Shown piece after piece: positions 22,990-30,667 of a stretch of DNA of 43,409 bases. Position 1 is the stretch's first letter, and the number at the start of each line of letters is the position of its first letter. The notes below the pieces were generated by a model. That model searched no databases and was not told the DNA's origin. It saw only the letters and a list, made by a program, of their open reading frames with translations. The translations under genes and the position numbers were made by a program. Source of the DNA: DASYHS01 sp035998295 (GTDB taxonomy: Bacteria > Pseudomonadota > Alphaproteobacteria > Azospirillales > Azospirillaceae). Location of the stretch: NCBI RefSeq assembly GCF_035998295.1, contig NZ_DASYHS010000297.1, positions 1 through 43,409 on the forward strand. Direction: 5' to 3'.

Positions 22990-23975
22990 ACACACCTCGA
23001 GGGCGGTGCCACCTGCTGGTCGATCGCGCCGAAGATCGTCCGCCCGTCGGCGTCGCGCATCTCGATCGTCACGCGGTCGCCGTGCCGCAGATAGGGCGTC
23101 CTCGCCTCGCCGTGCTCGAGCTGCTCGACCGTCCGCCGCTCGACCAGGCAGCAGACGCCGGTGCTCCGGTCCCGGTTGGAGACGGTGCCCGACCCGACGA
23201 CGGTGCCGGCGGACAGCCGGCGCGTCGCGGTCGCATGGACGATCAGCGCCGGGAAGTCGAAGGTGAGGTCGGCGCCCGCGTTCGGCCGGCCGACGACCTC
23301 GCCGTTGAGGCGCACGACCAGGGGAAGCGACAGCTTCGCCCCGTCCCACGCCTCGCCCAGCTCGTCCGGCGTGACGAAGACCGGCGAGAACGCGCTGGCG
23401 GGCTTGCCGTGGACGAAGCCGAAGCCCTTGCGCAGCTCGTGCGGGATCAGCCCGCGCAGGGACACGTCGTTGACCAGGCCGACCAGGAGGATCGAGCGCG
23501 CGGCCTCCTCCCGGGTCGCACCCTGCGGGCAGTCGGCGGTGACGACGACCACCTCGGCCTCGAAGTCGGCGCCCCACAGCTCCGGGTCGTCCACCTCGAT
23601 CGGGTCGGTGGGGCCGAGCGGCGTGTCGCCCGCCCCCTGGTACATGATCGGCTCCTCGTAGAGGCTGGGCGGCAGGTCGGCGCCGCGCGCCCGGCGCACG
23701 AGCTCGACATGGTTGAGATAGCCGCTGGCGTCGAGCCACTGGTAGGCGCGCGGCAGCGGCGCCATCAGCCGGCCGGGGTCGAGGTCGAAGGCCTGCGGCG
23801 CCCGGCCCGCGTTGAGGGCGTCGGACGCCTCCCGCAGGGCCGGGACGTGCCACTCCCAGTCGTCGAGGGCGTCCTGCAGGCGCCGGCACCCGGCCGGCAC
23901 CGCCCGGCGCAGGTCGCGGCTGACGACGACCAGCCTTCCGTCGCGGGTCCCGTCCCTGAGCGTCGCGAGCTTCAT
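22986..23975 (-). CDS. fahA: Fumarylacetoacetate hydrolase
   Basis: A 329-residue member of the FAH family, which splits fumarylacetoacetate to fumarate and acetoacetate, the last step of the homogentisate route. Visible family segments include YEEPIMYQGAGDTPLGPTDP, LWGADFEAEVVVV (metal-binding Glu residues near 138), LVGLVNDVSLRGLIPHELRK, KPASAFSPVFVTPDELGEAW and VVGSGTVSNRDRSTGV. Length and domain layout match the roughly 330-residue bacterial type rather than the 420-residue animal enzyme. The first ATG overlaps the dioxygenase stop by four bases and the stop overlaps the next gene by four bases, so three genes are translationally linked. Confidence 0.92.
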   Translation of the reverse strand: MKLATLRDGTRDGRLVVVSRDLRRAVPAGCRRLQDALDDWEWHVPALREASDALNAGRAPQAFDLDPGRLMAPLPRAYQWLDASGYLNHVELVRRARGADLPPSLYEEPIMYQGAGDTPLGPTDPIEVDDPELWGADFEAEVVVVTADCPQGATREEAARSILLVGLVNDVSLRGLIPHELRKGFGFVHGKPASAFSPVFVTPDELGEAWDGAKLSLPLVVRLNGEVVGRPNAGADLTFDFPALIVHATATRRLSAGTVVGSGTVSNRDRSTGVCCLVERRTVEQLEHGEARTPYLRHGDRVTIEMRDADGRTIFGAIDQQVAPPSRCV

Positions 23976-25069
23976 CGGGCGTCCACGACGCCGCGCTTGA
24001 TCTGGTCGCGCTCGATCGCCTCGAACAGGGCGATCGCGTTGTTGTTGCCGAACCCCTCGTTGCCCTTGCGCTCGATGAACTCGAAGAAGATCGGCCCCAC
24101 CAGGTTCCTGGAGAAGAGCTGGAGCAGGATGCTCCAGCTCCCGTCCTCCCGGCGGTCGCCGTCGACGAGGATCGCGTTGGCGCGCAGCCGGGCGACGTCC
24201 TGGCCGTGCCCGGGCATCCGCGCGTCGATCGCCTCGTAATAGGAGTCCGGGATGTCCATCACGGGGATGCCGTTCCCCGCGATCCGCTCCACGCTGCGCA
24301 CGAGGTCGCCGCTCAGCAGCGCGAGATGCTGCACGCCCTCGCCCTTGTACTCGTCTATGTATTCCTGGACCTGCGACTTCGGGTCCGTCGGCTCGTTGAC
24401 GGGGATGCAGATCCCGTTGCAGGGGCTCTTCATCGCCCGGGTGCGGAAGCCGGTCTTCTGCCCCTTGGCGTCCAGGTAGAACACCTCGCGGAAGTTGAAC
24501 GCGTCGCGGTAGAAGCCCGCCCAGCGCTCCAGGTTGCCGGCCATCACGTTGTGGGTCAGGTGATCGATGACCGTGAAGCCGGCGCCGGCGACCTCCGGCA
24601 GGACGTCGCCGCGCAGCGGGACGAACTCCCCTTCCTTCACCGCCCGCTCGACCTCCGGGCTGACGAGATAGAGCAGGCTGTGCCCGATCCCGTCCAGGGC
24701 GGGCGCGTCGACCGAAAGCGCGCCGCGGTCGCCGGCATAGTCGACCACGCCGTTGTCGAGCGCGCGCCTGCGCGCCAGGCCGGCGTCCGCGACGCGGAAC
24801 GCGATCGCCGAGATGCAGGGGCCGTGCAGCTTCGCGAACCCGACGCCGTAGGTCGACGGGTCGTCGTTCAGCAGGACGTCGATCCCGCCCTGGCGCCACA
24901 GCGCGATCGAGCGGCTCTTGTGCCTCGCCACCTCCTCGAAGCCGAGGCGGCCGAGGAGGCTCGCGATGGGCGCCGTGTCCGCCGCGCTGAACTCCACGAA
25001 CGACAGGCCGTCGGTTCCGACGGGATTGTCCAGGGTCCGGCCGTCGTCCTTATCGATGGGAACGCCCAT
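23972..25069 (-). CDS. hpd: 4-hydroxyphenylpyruvate dioxygenase
   Basis: A 365-residue Fe(II) enzyme of the vicinal-oxygen-chelate fold that converts 4-hydroxyphenylpyruvate to homogentisate. The iron ligands lie in VIDHLTHNV (His near 168), VQHLALLSGD (His near 246) and FFEFIERKGNEGFGNNNAIA (Glu near 328). The last segment and ALFEAIERDQIKRGVV match the dioxygenase. The related 4-hydroxymandelate synthase is less likely, because homogentisate genes follow. I start it at 25069, where AAGGAG lies six bases upstream; an ATG seven codons earlier has no such site. It is the first gene of the operon hpd-fahA-oxidase-hmgA and has an AT-rich operator-like sequence before it. Confidence 0.94.
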   Translation of the reverse strand: MGVPIDKDDGRTLDNPVGTDGLSFVEFSAADTAPIASLLGRLGFEEVARHKSRSIALWRQGGIDVLLNDDPSTYGVGFAKLHGPCISAIAFRVADAGLARRRALDNGVVDYAGDRGALSVDAPALDGIGHSLLYLVSPEVERAVKEGEFVPLRGDVLPEVAGAGFTVIDHLTHNVMAGNLERWAGFYRDAFNFREVFYLDAKGQKTGFRTRAMKSPCNGICIPVNEPTDPKSQVQEYIDEYKGEGVQHLALLSGDLVRSVERIAGNGIPVMDIPDSYYEAIDARMPGHGQDVARLRANAILVDGDRREDGSWSILLQLFSRNLVGPIFFEFIERKGNEGFGNNNAIALFEAIERDQIKRGVVDAR

Positions 25070-25112
25070 GGCATGCTCCTTCGCGTCCATTTCCGCACTG
25101 CTCGCTTTTTGA

Positions 25113-25132
25113 TTTCATATTGAAAATATTTC
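25113..25132 (-). promoter_or_regulatory. Overlapping AT-rich palindromes before the hpd operon
   Basis: TTTCA-TAT-TGAAA (25113-25125) and GAAA-ATA-TTTC (25122-25132) are perfect overlapping inverted repeats in otherwise GC-rich DNA, 44 bases before the hpd start. The second, GAAAATATTTC, recurs as its complement at 26091-26101 in the deacylase/TRAP intergenic region. This suggests one regulator for both units. The 102 bases from 25070 to 25171 carry no gene. Confidence 0.55.
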
Positions 25133-25171
25133 TTTATGTCAACATCCGGTCGCACTCAAAAAGCCCCGGCT

Positions 25172-26044
25172 TCACGCCCTGCGCCGCGCGAGGGTCAGCG
25201 CCTCGTCGCCGGGCCGGAGCGCGTTGCGGGTCAGCACGACCACGCAGTCCTCCTCCGCCACGAGCGCCACGTCGCCGTCGAAGGCGAACACCTCCCCCCT
25301 GGCGACGGGGTCGAAGCCGGAGAAGGGTTTGGCGAGGCGGAGCGGCCCGTGCCGCAGCACGACCTCCCGCGTGATCTCGTAGGTGACGGCGTCCTCGCGC
25401 ACGCGCGGCCGTTGTGGCGCGCGCGGCTCGACGAGCATCAGCGCCTCCAGGAACGACAGGAAGACCGCCCGGGCGACCTCGCCCGCCTCGGGCCGGGCAT
25501 GGCGCCCGCATTCGGCGACGACGATCGGGACCGACGGTGCCAGCAGGTCGGTCTCGAACATGGCGCAGCCCCGCTGTGCTGCTCGCGGCGCCACCAGCGT
25601 GCGGGGAATCACCTCGCCCAGCAGGCGCGCCAGGCCGAGGGAGGCCGGCCGGTCCGCGGAGACGAGCAGGAACGTCCGCTCCTGCTCCGGCATCGAGTGC
25701 AGATCGAGGATCGCGTGGGCCTCGCGCATCAGGGGCAGCAGCAGCCGGACCCGCCGCGCCTCGGCGCCGTCCGCCTCCAGCGCGGCTTCGGACCAGATGC
25801 GGTTCATGTCGACCCCGAGATGGCGCCGCGGCCCCTCCGGCGCCGCGTGCGCGCGGGGGTTCATGGCGATCACCACCAGGCGGCCGCGCGCGATGGCGAA
25901 GCCCGGGTCGCGCGCGGCCTCCAGGACGTCGAGCCCGCAGGTCTCGTCGCCATGCATCAGGACCGTGACCAGCGCCATGGGCCCCGGCGCCGCCGCGCGA
26001 ACGTCCACCATGTCCTTCACCGCGCCCCTCACCGCGTCCCCCAC
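25172..26044 (-). CDS. M14-type zinc deacylase (succinylglutamate desuccinylase/aspartoacylase family)
   Basis: About 290 residues with the zinc site of the family: VTVLMHGDETCGLDVLEAA (H-x2-E), then AILDLHSMPEQ (His) and the catalytic acid in IVVAECG. Between them is GRLVVIAMNPRA and VDMNRIWSEAA, the Asn-Arg substrate-carboxylate region. Family members hydrolyse amide bonds of N-acyl amino acids or related compounds. The GTG at 26044 is preferred because GAGGGGAGG lies just upstream; an ATG at 26083 and one at 26011 are alternatives. It lies upstream of hpd on the same strand and divergent from a TRAP operon, which points to release of an amino acid or aromatic acid from an imported conjugate. 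Substrate unproven. Confidence 0.8.
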   Translation of the reverse strand: MGDAVRGAVKDMVDVRAAAPGPMALVTVLMHGDETCGLDVLEAARDPGFAIARGRLVVIAMNPRAHAAPEGPRRHLGVDMNRIWSEAALEADGAEARRVRLLLPLMREAHAILDLHSMPEQERTFLLVSADRPASLGLARLLGEVIPRTLVAPRAAQRGCAMFETDLLAPSVPIVVAECGRHARPEAGEVARAVFLSFLEALMLVEPRAPQRPRVREDAVTYEITREVVLRHGPLRLAKPFSGFDPVARGEVFAFDGDVALVAEEDCVVVLTRNALRPGDEALTLARRRA

Positions 26045-26090
26045 CGCGCCCCTCCCCTCGCCGCCAGATCCTTGCACATGCATTCAAATC

Positions 26091-26101
26091 GAAATATTTT
26101 C
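26091..26101 (+). promoter_or_regulatory. AT-rich operator-like palindrome between the deacylase and TRAP genes
   Basis: GAAA-TAT-TTTC is a perfect inverted repeat and the exact complement of the motif before hpd (25122-25132). It lies in an AT-rich patch (about 26081-26117) from which both divergent units could be transcribed, 72 bases before the dctP start codon. Confidence 0.5.
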
Positions 26102-26172
26102 ATATTGCAAGTTATTTTGGCCGCTGCTAGCGTTGACCCTTACCGAAAGCAAGAACCTTGGGGAGGACGGCC

Positions 26173-27201
26173 GTGAAAGGACTGCTGAAACACGCGATCG
26201 CGGGCGCGGCGCTGGCATTGGGGGCACAGGCGCTGGGCGCGCAGGCCGCGAACGCCGAGACGGTCCTGCGCTTCAACAACTTCCTGCCGCCGATGCACGG
26301 GCAGGTCGTCGACGTGTTCAAGCCCTGGGCCGAGAGCGTGGCGAAGGCCACCGAGGGGCGGGTCAAGGTGGAGATCCTGCCGACGACCGTCGCCGCGCCG
26401 CCGCGGATGTTCGACCTGGTCGAGAGCGGCGGGGTCGACGTCGCCTGGGGCGTCCCGGCCTACACGACGGGGCGGTTCACCCTGACCAAGGCGCTCGACC
26501 TGCCGTTCCTCGGCGACAACGCGGAAGCGCTTTCCGTCGCCTACTGGAAGGTCCACGAGGAGATGTTCGCCGCCGCCGACGAGTTCGCGGGGGTGAAGGT
26601 CCTCGCCGTCTACACGACCGGCCCCGGCACGATCTACACGACGGACGCGCCGCCGCGCTCGATCGAGGAGTTCGAGGGCCGGAAGTTCCGGGTTGGCGGC
26701 AAGACCCCGCAGGAGGTCGCGCAGGCACTGGGGGCGGTCGCCGTCCAGTCGTCGTCGAGCGAGGTGCACGAGATGATCTCGCGCAACGTCGTCGACGGCG
26801 CCTTCTTCACGCACGAGGCCTATGAATCCTACAAGCTGCACGACGTGGTGAAGGGCCAGTTCGCGGTGCCCGGCGGCCTCTACAACTCCGCCGTCTACAT
26901 CATCATGAACCAGGACGCCTGGGACGGCCTGTCGAAGGAGGACCAGGACGCGGTCTGGTCGGTCTCCGGCGAGGCGCTGGCGCGGCTCGGCGGCAGGGCG
27001 TGGGACAAGGCGGACGCCTCGGCCATCGCGCTGATGGAGGAGAAGGGGGCCGAGAGGGTCGTCGCCGACGGGGCGCTGCTCGCCGAGATCAAGGCGCGCG
27101 TCGCGCCGCTGGAGGAGGCCTGGATCGCCGAGGCCGCCGAGAAGAACGTCGACGGCCGCAAGGCGCTGGACCGGATCCGCGAGCTCGCCGGCGCCCGCTA
27201 G
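26173..27201 (+). CDS. dctP: TRAP transporter substrate-binding protein (DctP), second system
   Basis: A 342-residue periplasmic receptor. The signal peptide runs to about residue 28 (ALGAQAANA). The mature part has TVLRFNNFLPPMHGQVVDVF, the GGVDVAWGVPAYTTGRFTLT region and EFEGRKFRVGGKTPQEVAQA near 170, where the conserved arginine that holds the ligand carboxylate falls. The GTG start is chosen for GGGGAGG six bases upstream; an in-frame TTG 15 bases earlier lies inside that leader. It leads the operon dctP-dctQ-dctM and shares a promoter region with the deacylase. By context the ligand may be an aromatic acid or an acylated amino acid, but that is inference. Confidence 0.93.
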   Translation: MKGLLKHAIAGAALALGAQALGAQAANAETVLRFNNFLPPMHGQVVDVFKPWAESVAKATEGRVKVEILPTTVAAPPRMFDLVESGGVDVAWGVPAYTTGRFTLTKALDLPFLGDNAEALSVAYWKVHEEMFAAADEFAGVKVLAVYTTGPGTIYTTDAPPRSIEEFEGRKFRVGGKTPQEVAQALGAVAVQSSSSEVHEMISRNVVDGAFFTHEAYESYKLHDVVKGQFAVPGGLYNSAVYIIMNQDAWDGLSKEDQDAVWSVSGEALARLGGRAWDKADASAIALMEEKGAERVVADGALLAEIKARVAPLEEAWIAEAAEKNVDGRKALDRIRELAGAR

Positions 27202-27228
27202 CCCGGTTCGCGGATAGGATACAGCGCA

Positions 27229-27260
27229 TCCGTCCGGTGCGCCCCCGCGCACCGGACGGA
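27229..27260 (+). promoter_or_regulatory. Strong hairpin between dctP and dctQ
   Basis: TCCGTCCGGTGCGC and GCGCACCGGACGGA form a perfect 14-bp stem with a CCCC loop, 27 bases after the dctP stop. There is no T-tract, so it is more likely an mRNA-stabilising or partial-attenuation structure that raises the binding protein over the permeases than a full terminator. Confidence 0.6.
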
Positions 27261-27296
27261 CGCATCCAAGACCCTCCGCCGAACCGGGAGCGAGGA

Positions 27297-27860
27297 ATGC
27301 CGGAACCATCCCCGGCGGCCAACGGCCGCCTTGCGCCAGGCCCGGCCGAGGGCCGCCATTTGGCAGTCCCGGCGGCCGAAGGCCGCCCTGCGCCAGTCCG
27401 CCTCGTCGAGCGCCTCTTCCAGGCGGTCTGCGTGCTCGCCATCGCGGCGATGTGCCTCGTGACCTGCTGGGACGTCCTGTTCCGCTACGTCTTCGCGCAG
27501 CCGCTGCCATGGAGCCAGGAGGCGATACAGTTCCTGATGGCGCTGCTGTTCTTCGCCGGCCTGCCGGTCGCGACCCTGCACCGGCAGCACATCGTCGTGG
27601 ACGTCGTCTCCGCGCGGTTCCGCGGCCGGGGCGCCAGGATCGCCGGCCTGGCCGCCAACCTGCTGAGCTGCGCGTTCGCGGCGCTGCTTTCCTTCTTCTC
27701 GGTCCAGTTCGCCCTGAAGCTGATGGCGTATGGGGACCGGACGCCCTGGCTCGGCCTGCCCTGGCACCTCGCGACCTGGGCGGCCGCGGTCGCCTTCGCC
27801 GCCGCCGCCCTGGTCTGGGCGGCGCATGCCCGGACCGCGCTGCGCGGAGCATCGACGTGA
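27297..27860 (+). CDS. dctQ: TRAP transporter small permease (DctQ), second system
   Basis: A 187-residue membrane protein. It has an unusual 35-residue Ala/Pro/Gly-rich N-terminal extension containing a near repeat (AANGRLAPGPAEGRHLAVPA then AEGRPAPV), then four helices starting VCVLAIAAMCLVTCWDVLFR. The family segment PLPWSQEAIQFLMALLFFAG and the HRQHIVVDVV motif are clear. GGGAG lies six bases before the ATG. The stop overlaps the dctM start (GTGA), so dctQ and dctM are coupled. The repeated AEGR segment is encoded by a GC-rich near-repeat and may not be functional. Confidence 0.9.
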   Translation: MPEPSPAANGRLAPGPAEGRHLAVPAAEGRPAPVRLVERLFQAVCVLAIAAMCLVTCWDVLFRYVFAQPLPWSQEAIQFLMALLFFAGLPVATLHRQHIVVDVVSARFRGRGARIAGLAANLLSCAFAALLSFFSVQFALKLMAYGDRTPWLGLPWHLATWAAAVAFAAAALVWAAHARTALRGAST

Positions 27861-29149
27861 GCGTCGCCATCCTCTCCTTCGTCGCGGTCTTCGGCCTGCT
27901 GTCCTTCGGGGTGCCGCTCGCGGTGGCGCTGGGCGGCGTCGGCTTCGCCGGCCTGACCGCCGTCATCGGCCTGAAGGCCGCCGGCGCCATGCTGTCGCAG
28001 ACCGCGTTCGACACGGCCAACGGCTACACCCTGTCGGTCCTGCCGCTGTTCCTGTTCATGGCCAACCTGATCGCCAGGGCCGGCATCGCCTCGACGCTCT
28101 ACGACGCCTCCAACGCGTTCCTGGGCCGGGTGCGCGGCGGCCTCGCGATGGCGACGATCGCGGGCTGCGCCGGGTTCGGCGCGGTATGCGGGTCGAGCCT
28201 CGCGACCGCGGCGACCATGGGCTCGGTCGCGATGCCGGAGATGAAGCGCTTCGGCTATGACGACGGGCTCGCGACCGGCGCCGTCGCCGCCGGCGGGACG
28301 CTGGGCATCCTGATCCCGCCGAGCATCATCCTGGTGATCTACGGCACGATCACGGAGCAGAGCATCGGCGACCTGTTCCTCGCCGGCATCCTGCCCGGGC
28401 TTCTGGGAGCGCTGCTCTACATCTGCGCGATCGCCGTCGCCGTCGGGCTGCGCCCGGAGCTGGCGCCGGCGGCCGCCGTTTCGGACAAGACCGACCGCTG
28501 GGCCGCGGTGATCGGGGTCTGGCCGGTCGCGCTGCTCTTCTCGGTCGTGATCGGCGGCATCTATCTCGGCGTGTTCAGCGCGACCGAGGCGGCCGGCATC
28601 GGCGCGTTCGGCGCGCTCGCCATCGGCGTCCTGCGCCGGAGCCTGGGGGCGGGCGACATCCTCGCCGCGGCGCTGGAGGCCGGCGTCATGACGGCGGTGC
28701 TGCTGTTCGTGCTGATCGGAGCGCTGCTGTTCTCCAACGTCATGGTGTTCAGCGGGTTCTCGGCGCTGCTCTCGGAACTGGTGCAGTCGCTCGGCCTGGC
28801 GCCGATCCTCGTCGTCCTGGCCATCGTCGCGATCTACCTGGTGCTGGGATGCGTATTCGACAGCCTGGCCATGCTGCTGCTGACGGTGCCGCTGTTCGCG
28901 CCGCTGGTCGCCGATCTCGGCTACGACCTCGTCTGGTTCGGGATCGTCGTCGTCGTCGCGATCGAGCTGGGCATGATCTCGCCGCCGATCGGCATGAACC
29001 TCTTCATCATCCGGACGCTGAACCCGGAGATCCCGCTGATGAAGATCTACCGCGGGATCGTCCCCTTCCTCCTCGCCGACCTCGTCAGGCTGGCGATCCT
29101 CGTGCTCGTTCCCGCGATCGCCCTCGTGCTCCCGGCCTCCATGAGGTGA
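27857..29149 (+). CDS. dctM: TRAP transporter large permease (DctM), second system
   Basis: A 430-residue protein with about 12 membrane helices, the Na+-coupled translocator. The signatures are nearly those of the first system: CGSSLATAATMGSVAMPEMK, FGYDDGLATGAVAAGGTLGI, LIPPSIILVIYGTITEQS, LGCVFDSLAMLLLTVPLFAP and ISPPIGMNLFIIRTLNPEIP. The GTG start is part of a four-base overlap with dctQ. The last three bases of the gene (TGA) form the beginning of a hairpin that follows. Substrate as for the binding protein: unknown. Confidence 0.94.
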   Translation: MSVAILSFVAVFGLLSFGVPLAVALGGVGFAGLTAVIGLKAAGAMLSQTAFDTANGYTLSVLPLFLFMANLIARAGIASTLYDASNAFLGRVRGGLAMATIAGCAGFGAVCGSSLATAATMGSVAMPEMKRFGYDDGLATGAVAAGGTLGILIPPSIILVIYGTITEQSIGDLFLAGILPGLLGALLYICAIAVAVGLRPELAPAAAVSDKTDRWAAVIGVWPVALLFSVVIGGIYLGVFSATEAAGIGAFGALAIGVLRRSLGAGDILAAALEAGVMTAVLLFVLIGALLFSNVMVFSGFSALLSELVQSLGLAPILVVLAIVAIYLVLGCVFDSLAMLLLTVPLFAPLVADLGYDLVWFGIVVVVAIELGMISPPIGMNLFIIRTLNPEIPLMKIYRGIVPFLLADLVRLAILVLVPAIALVLPASMR

Positions 29150-29196
29150 GCGTTTCCGGGTGAAGCCGGAAACGCTCAGGGGCGCGACCGCGCCCC
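29147..29196. repeat. Double-hairpin repeat, copy A
   Basis: TGAGCGTTTCCGG/CCGGAAACGCTCA (13 bp, 29147-29159 and 29166-29178) is followed at once by GGGGCGCG/CGCGCCCC (8 bp, 29179-29196). The first arm begins with the dctM stop codon. The same two-stem design recurs in copy B at 29261. Position after dctM suggests a terminator or RNA-stability element. Confidence 0.7.
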
Positions 29197-29260
29197 CGCC
29201 CCGCCAGGGGCGAAAGCAAAGCCGCGGATGCGGCGCCGGCGCGTGAGGAACACGAAATCC

Positions 29261-29310
29261 CTGAACGTTTCCGGTTCATCCGGAAACGTTCAGGGGCGCA
29301 GCCGCGCCCC
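29261..29310. repeat. Double-hairpin repeat, copy B
   Basis: CTGAACGTTTCCGG/CCGGAAACGTTCAG (14 bp, loop TTCAT) is followed by GGGGCGC/GCGCCCC (7 bp, loop AGCC). It matches copy A except for compensating changes that keep the stems paired (GCG/CGC against ACG/CGT). It ends 8 bases before the stop of the convergent gene. Confidence 0.7.
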
Positions 29311-29317
29311 CGCCGCT

Positions 29318-29866
29318 CTAAAACCCCGCATGCGGCAGGAGGGGGCGGAGCCGGGCGGCTTCCGCGTCGATCGCCTCCGCCAGCTCGCGCGCGAGCGCGT
29401 CGCGCAGCGGGGCGATCCACTGGCGCCGCTCCGCGTCGACGGCGCGGATGCGCTCGCGCTCGCGCGGGCCCAGGCGCCGGCCGAGCGCACTCTCGATCCG
29501 CGGCCGCAATTCACGTTCGAACGCCGCCCCGCCGATGCCCCCGGAGGGCGCCATGGCCGTGAGCTGCTCCGGCGAAAGGCGCAGGAGGTCGGCGACCGCG
29601 TGAAGGAACATCAGGTCGCGCTCGCGCAGCGCCGCCGACGCGCGCCGGGCGGCATCCTCGCACCGCGTCCTCTCGTCCTCGGCCAGCGGCCGGCCGAGCG
29701 CGCCCTCGATCAGGCCGATCAGCGCCTCGAAGCCGGCGGGCGCGTCCATCGACCGGACCGGCGGTGGCGCTATGGCCGCGGTCGCCTCCTGGGCCAGGGC
29801 GCCGGGCGACGCCGCCGCCAGCACGACGAGTGCCGCAACCGTCATCCTGGGCAGCAGGTCTGTCAT
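29318..29866 (-). CDS. Exported protein of unknown function with an internal repeat
   Basis: A 182-residue protein with a Sec signal (TVAALVVLAAASPGALAQ, cleavage near residue 26) and an otherwise helical, charged mature part, so periplasmic. It contains two related segments: EGALGRPLAEDERTRCEDAA and ESALGRRLGPRERERIRAVD, about 75 residues apart, suggesting duplication of a helical unit. I do not recognise a named family. Its ATG overlaps the stop of the DUF1194 gene (ATGA), so the two are made together and may act together. Confidence 0.7.
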   Translation of the reverse strand: MTDLLPRMTVAALVVLAAASPGALAQEATAAIAPPPVRSMDAPAGFEALIGLIEGALGRPLAEDERTRCEDAARRASAALRERDLMFLHAVADLLRLSPEQLTAMAPSGGIGGAAFERELRPRIESALGRRLGPRERERIRAVDAERRQWIAPLRDALARELAEAIDAEAARLRPLLPHAGF

Positions 29867-30654
29867 CGCGGTCCCCCCTGTCCGCCCACACCCCATCCGC
29901 CGGGCCCCTGTCCGCCGGAGCCGGCCATCGCGAGGATCGGTCCGGGAACGTCCGCGGGCCCCTCCACGATCTCGTCGATCAGCTTGTAGAGGATCGCGTC
30001 GGCGAAGCTGTCCCGGTTCTCGGCAGTACGCACGAAGGCGCCGGGCCCGCCGATCACGCTTTCGGAGAAGTATGCGTCGAGCCAGGCGTATTCGTCCAGG
30101 ATCGCGAGCCCGTTGACCGTCACGCCCGCCGCCACCGCGCGGTCGCGCGCGTCCTCCACCGGCGGGCCGGCGTTCGAGAAGCCGTTCGCGACCAGGTCGA
30201 CGACCTTGCGCCCGCCCTCGAACCCGTCGTCCCCGAACAGCAGGACCGCCGCGTCGATCGCGCTGCCGAGCGCCGTGTTCCCGGCCCGCACCGGACGCAG
30301 CGACGCCTCGACGCGCTCGGCGAAGGCGGCCGCGTCCTGCGCGTCGGCGATCCGCGTCCAGGGCACGAGGACGTCGAAGGCGCCGGGACCGGCGAAGCCG
30401 GCCAGCGTGACCGCGATCGCGCCGTTCGGCCCCGAGGTCGCCGCCGCCGCCACCCGCGGGTCGCGCAGCGCCGCGGCGTGGCCGCGCAGCTGGAATTCCA
30501 TCGCCCCGCCGGTGACGCTCGCCGACGCGTCGACCGTCAGCACGAGTTCGAGGTCGACCGGCTCCTGCGCGGCCGCGGCCGCCGGCAGGACGCCCGCGAC
30601 CAGACACATGACCAGGCCCGCGGCGAGGCCCCGCCGCATTGCATCCCACCCCAC
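29863..30654 (-). CDS. DUF1194 exported protein, von Willebrand A-like
   Basis: A 263-residue exported protein. After a signal ending near AAAAAQ, the domain starts DLELVLTVDASASVTGGAME, a metal-ion-dependent adhesion-like DxSxS motif, and continues with LAGFAGPGAFDVLVPWTRI, GNTALGSAIDAAVLLF and RKVVDLVANGFSNAGPPVED. This is the DUF1194 family, a VWA-fold group of unknown role. The GTG at 30654 has GAGGAGG upstream; an ATG five codons later is possible. The Gly-rich tail (GSGGQGPGGWGVGGQGGPR) is low complexity. It is coupled to the following unknown exported protein. Confidence 0.82.
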   Translation of the reverse strand: MGWDAMRRGLAAGLVMCLVAGVLPAAAAAQEPVDLELVLTVDASASVTGGAMEFQLRGHAAALRDPRVAAAATSGPNGAIAVTLAGFAGPGAFDVLVPWTRIADAQDAAAFAERVEASLRPVRAGNTALGSAIDAAVLLFGDDGFEGGRKVVDLVANGFSNAGPPVEDARDRAVAAGVTVNGLAILDEYAWLDAYFSESVIGGPGAFVRTAENRDSFADAILYKLIDEIVEGPADVPGPILAMAGSGGQGPGGWGVGGQGGPR

Positions 30655-30667
30655 CCCGCCTTCCTCC

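Noticed and set aside
23972..25069. The dioxygenase as 4-hydroxymandelate synthase, making a mandelate pathway with the oxidase and the distant ThDP enzyme
   Set aside because: Homogentisate dioxygenase and fumarylacetoacetate hydrolase are in the same operon and the C-terminal signature fits 4-hydroxyphenylpyruvate dioxygenase; the ThDP gene is 12 kb away with its own regulator.
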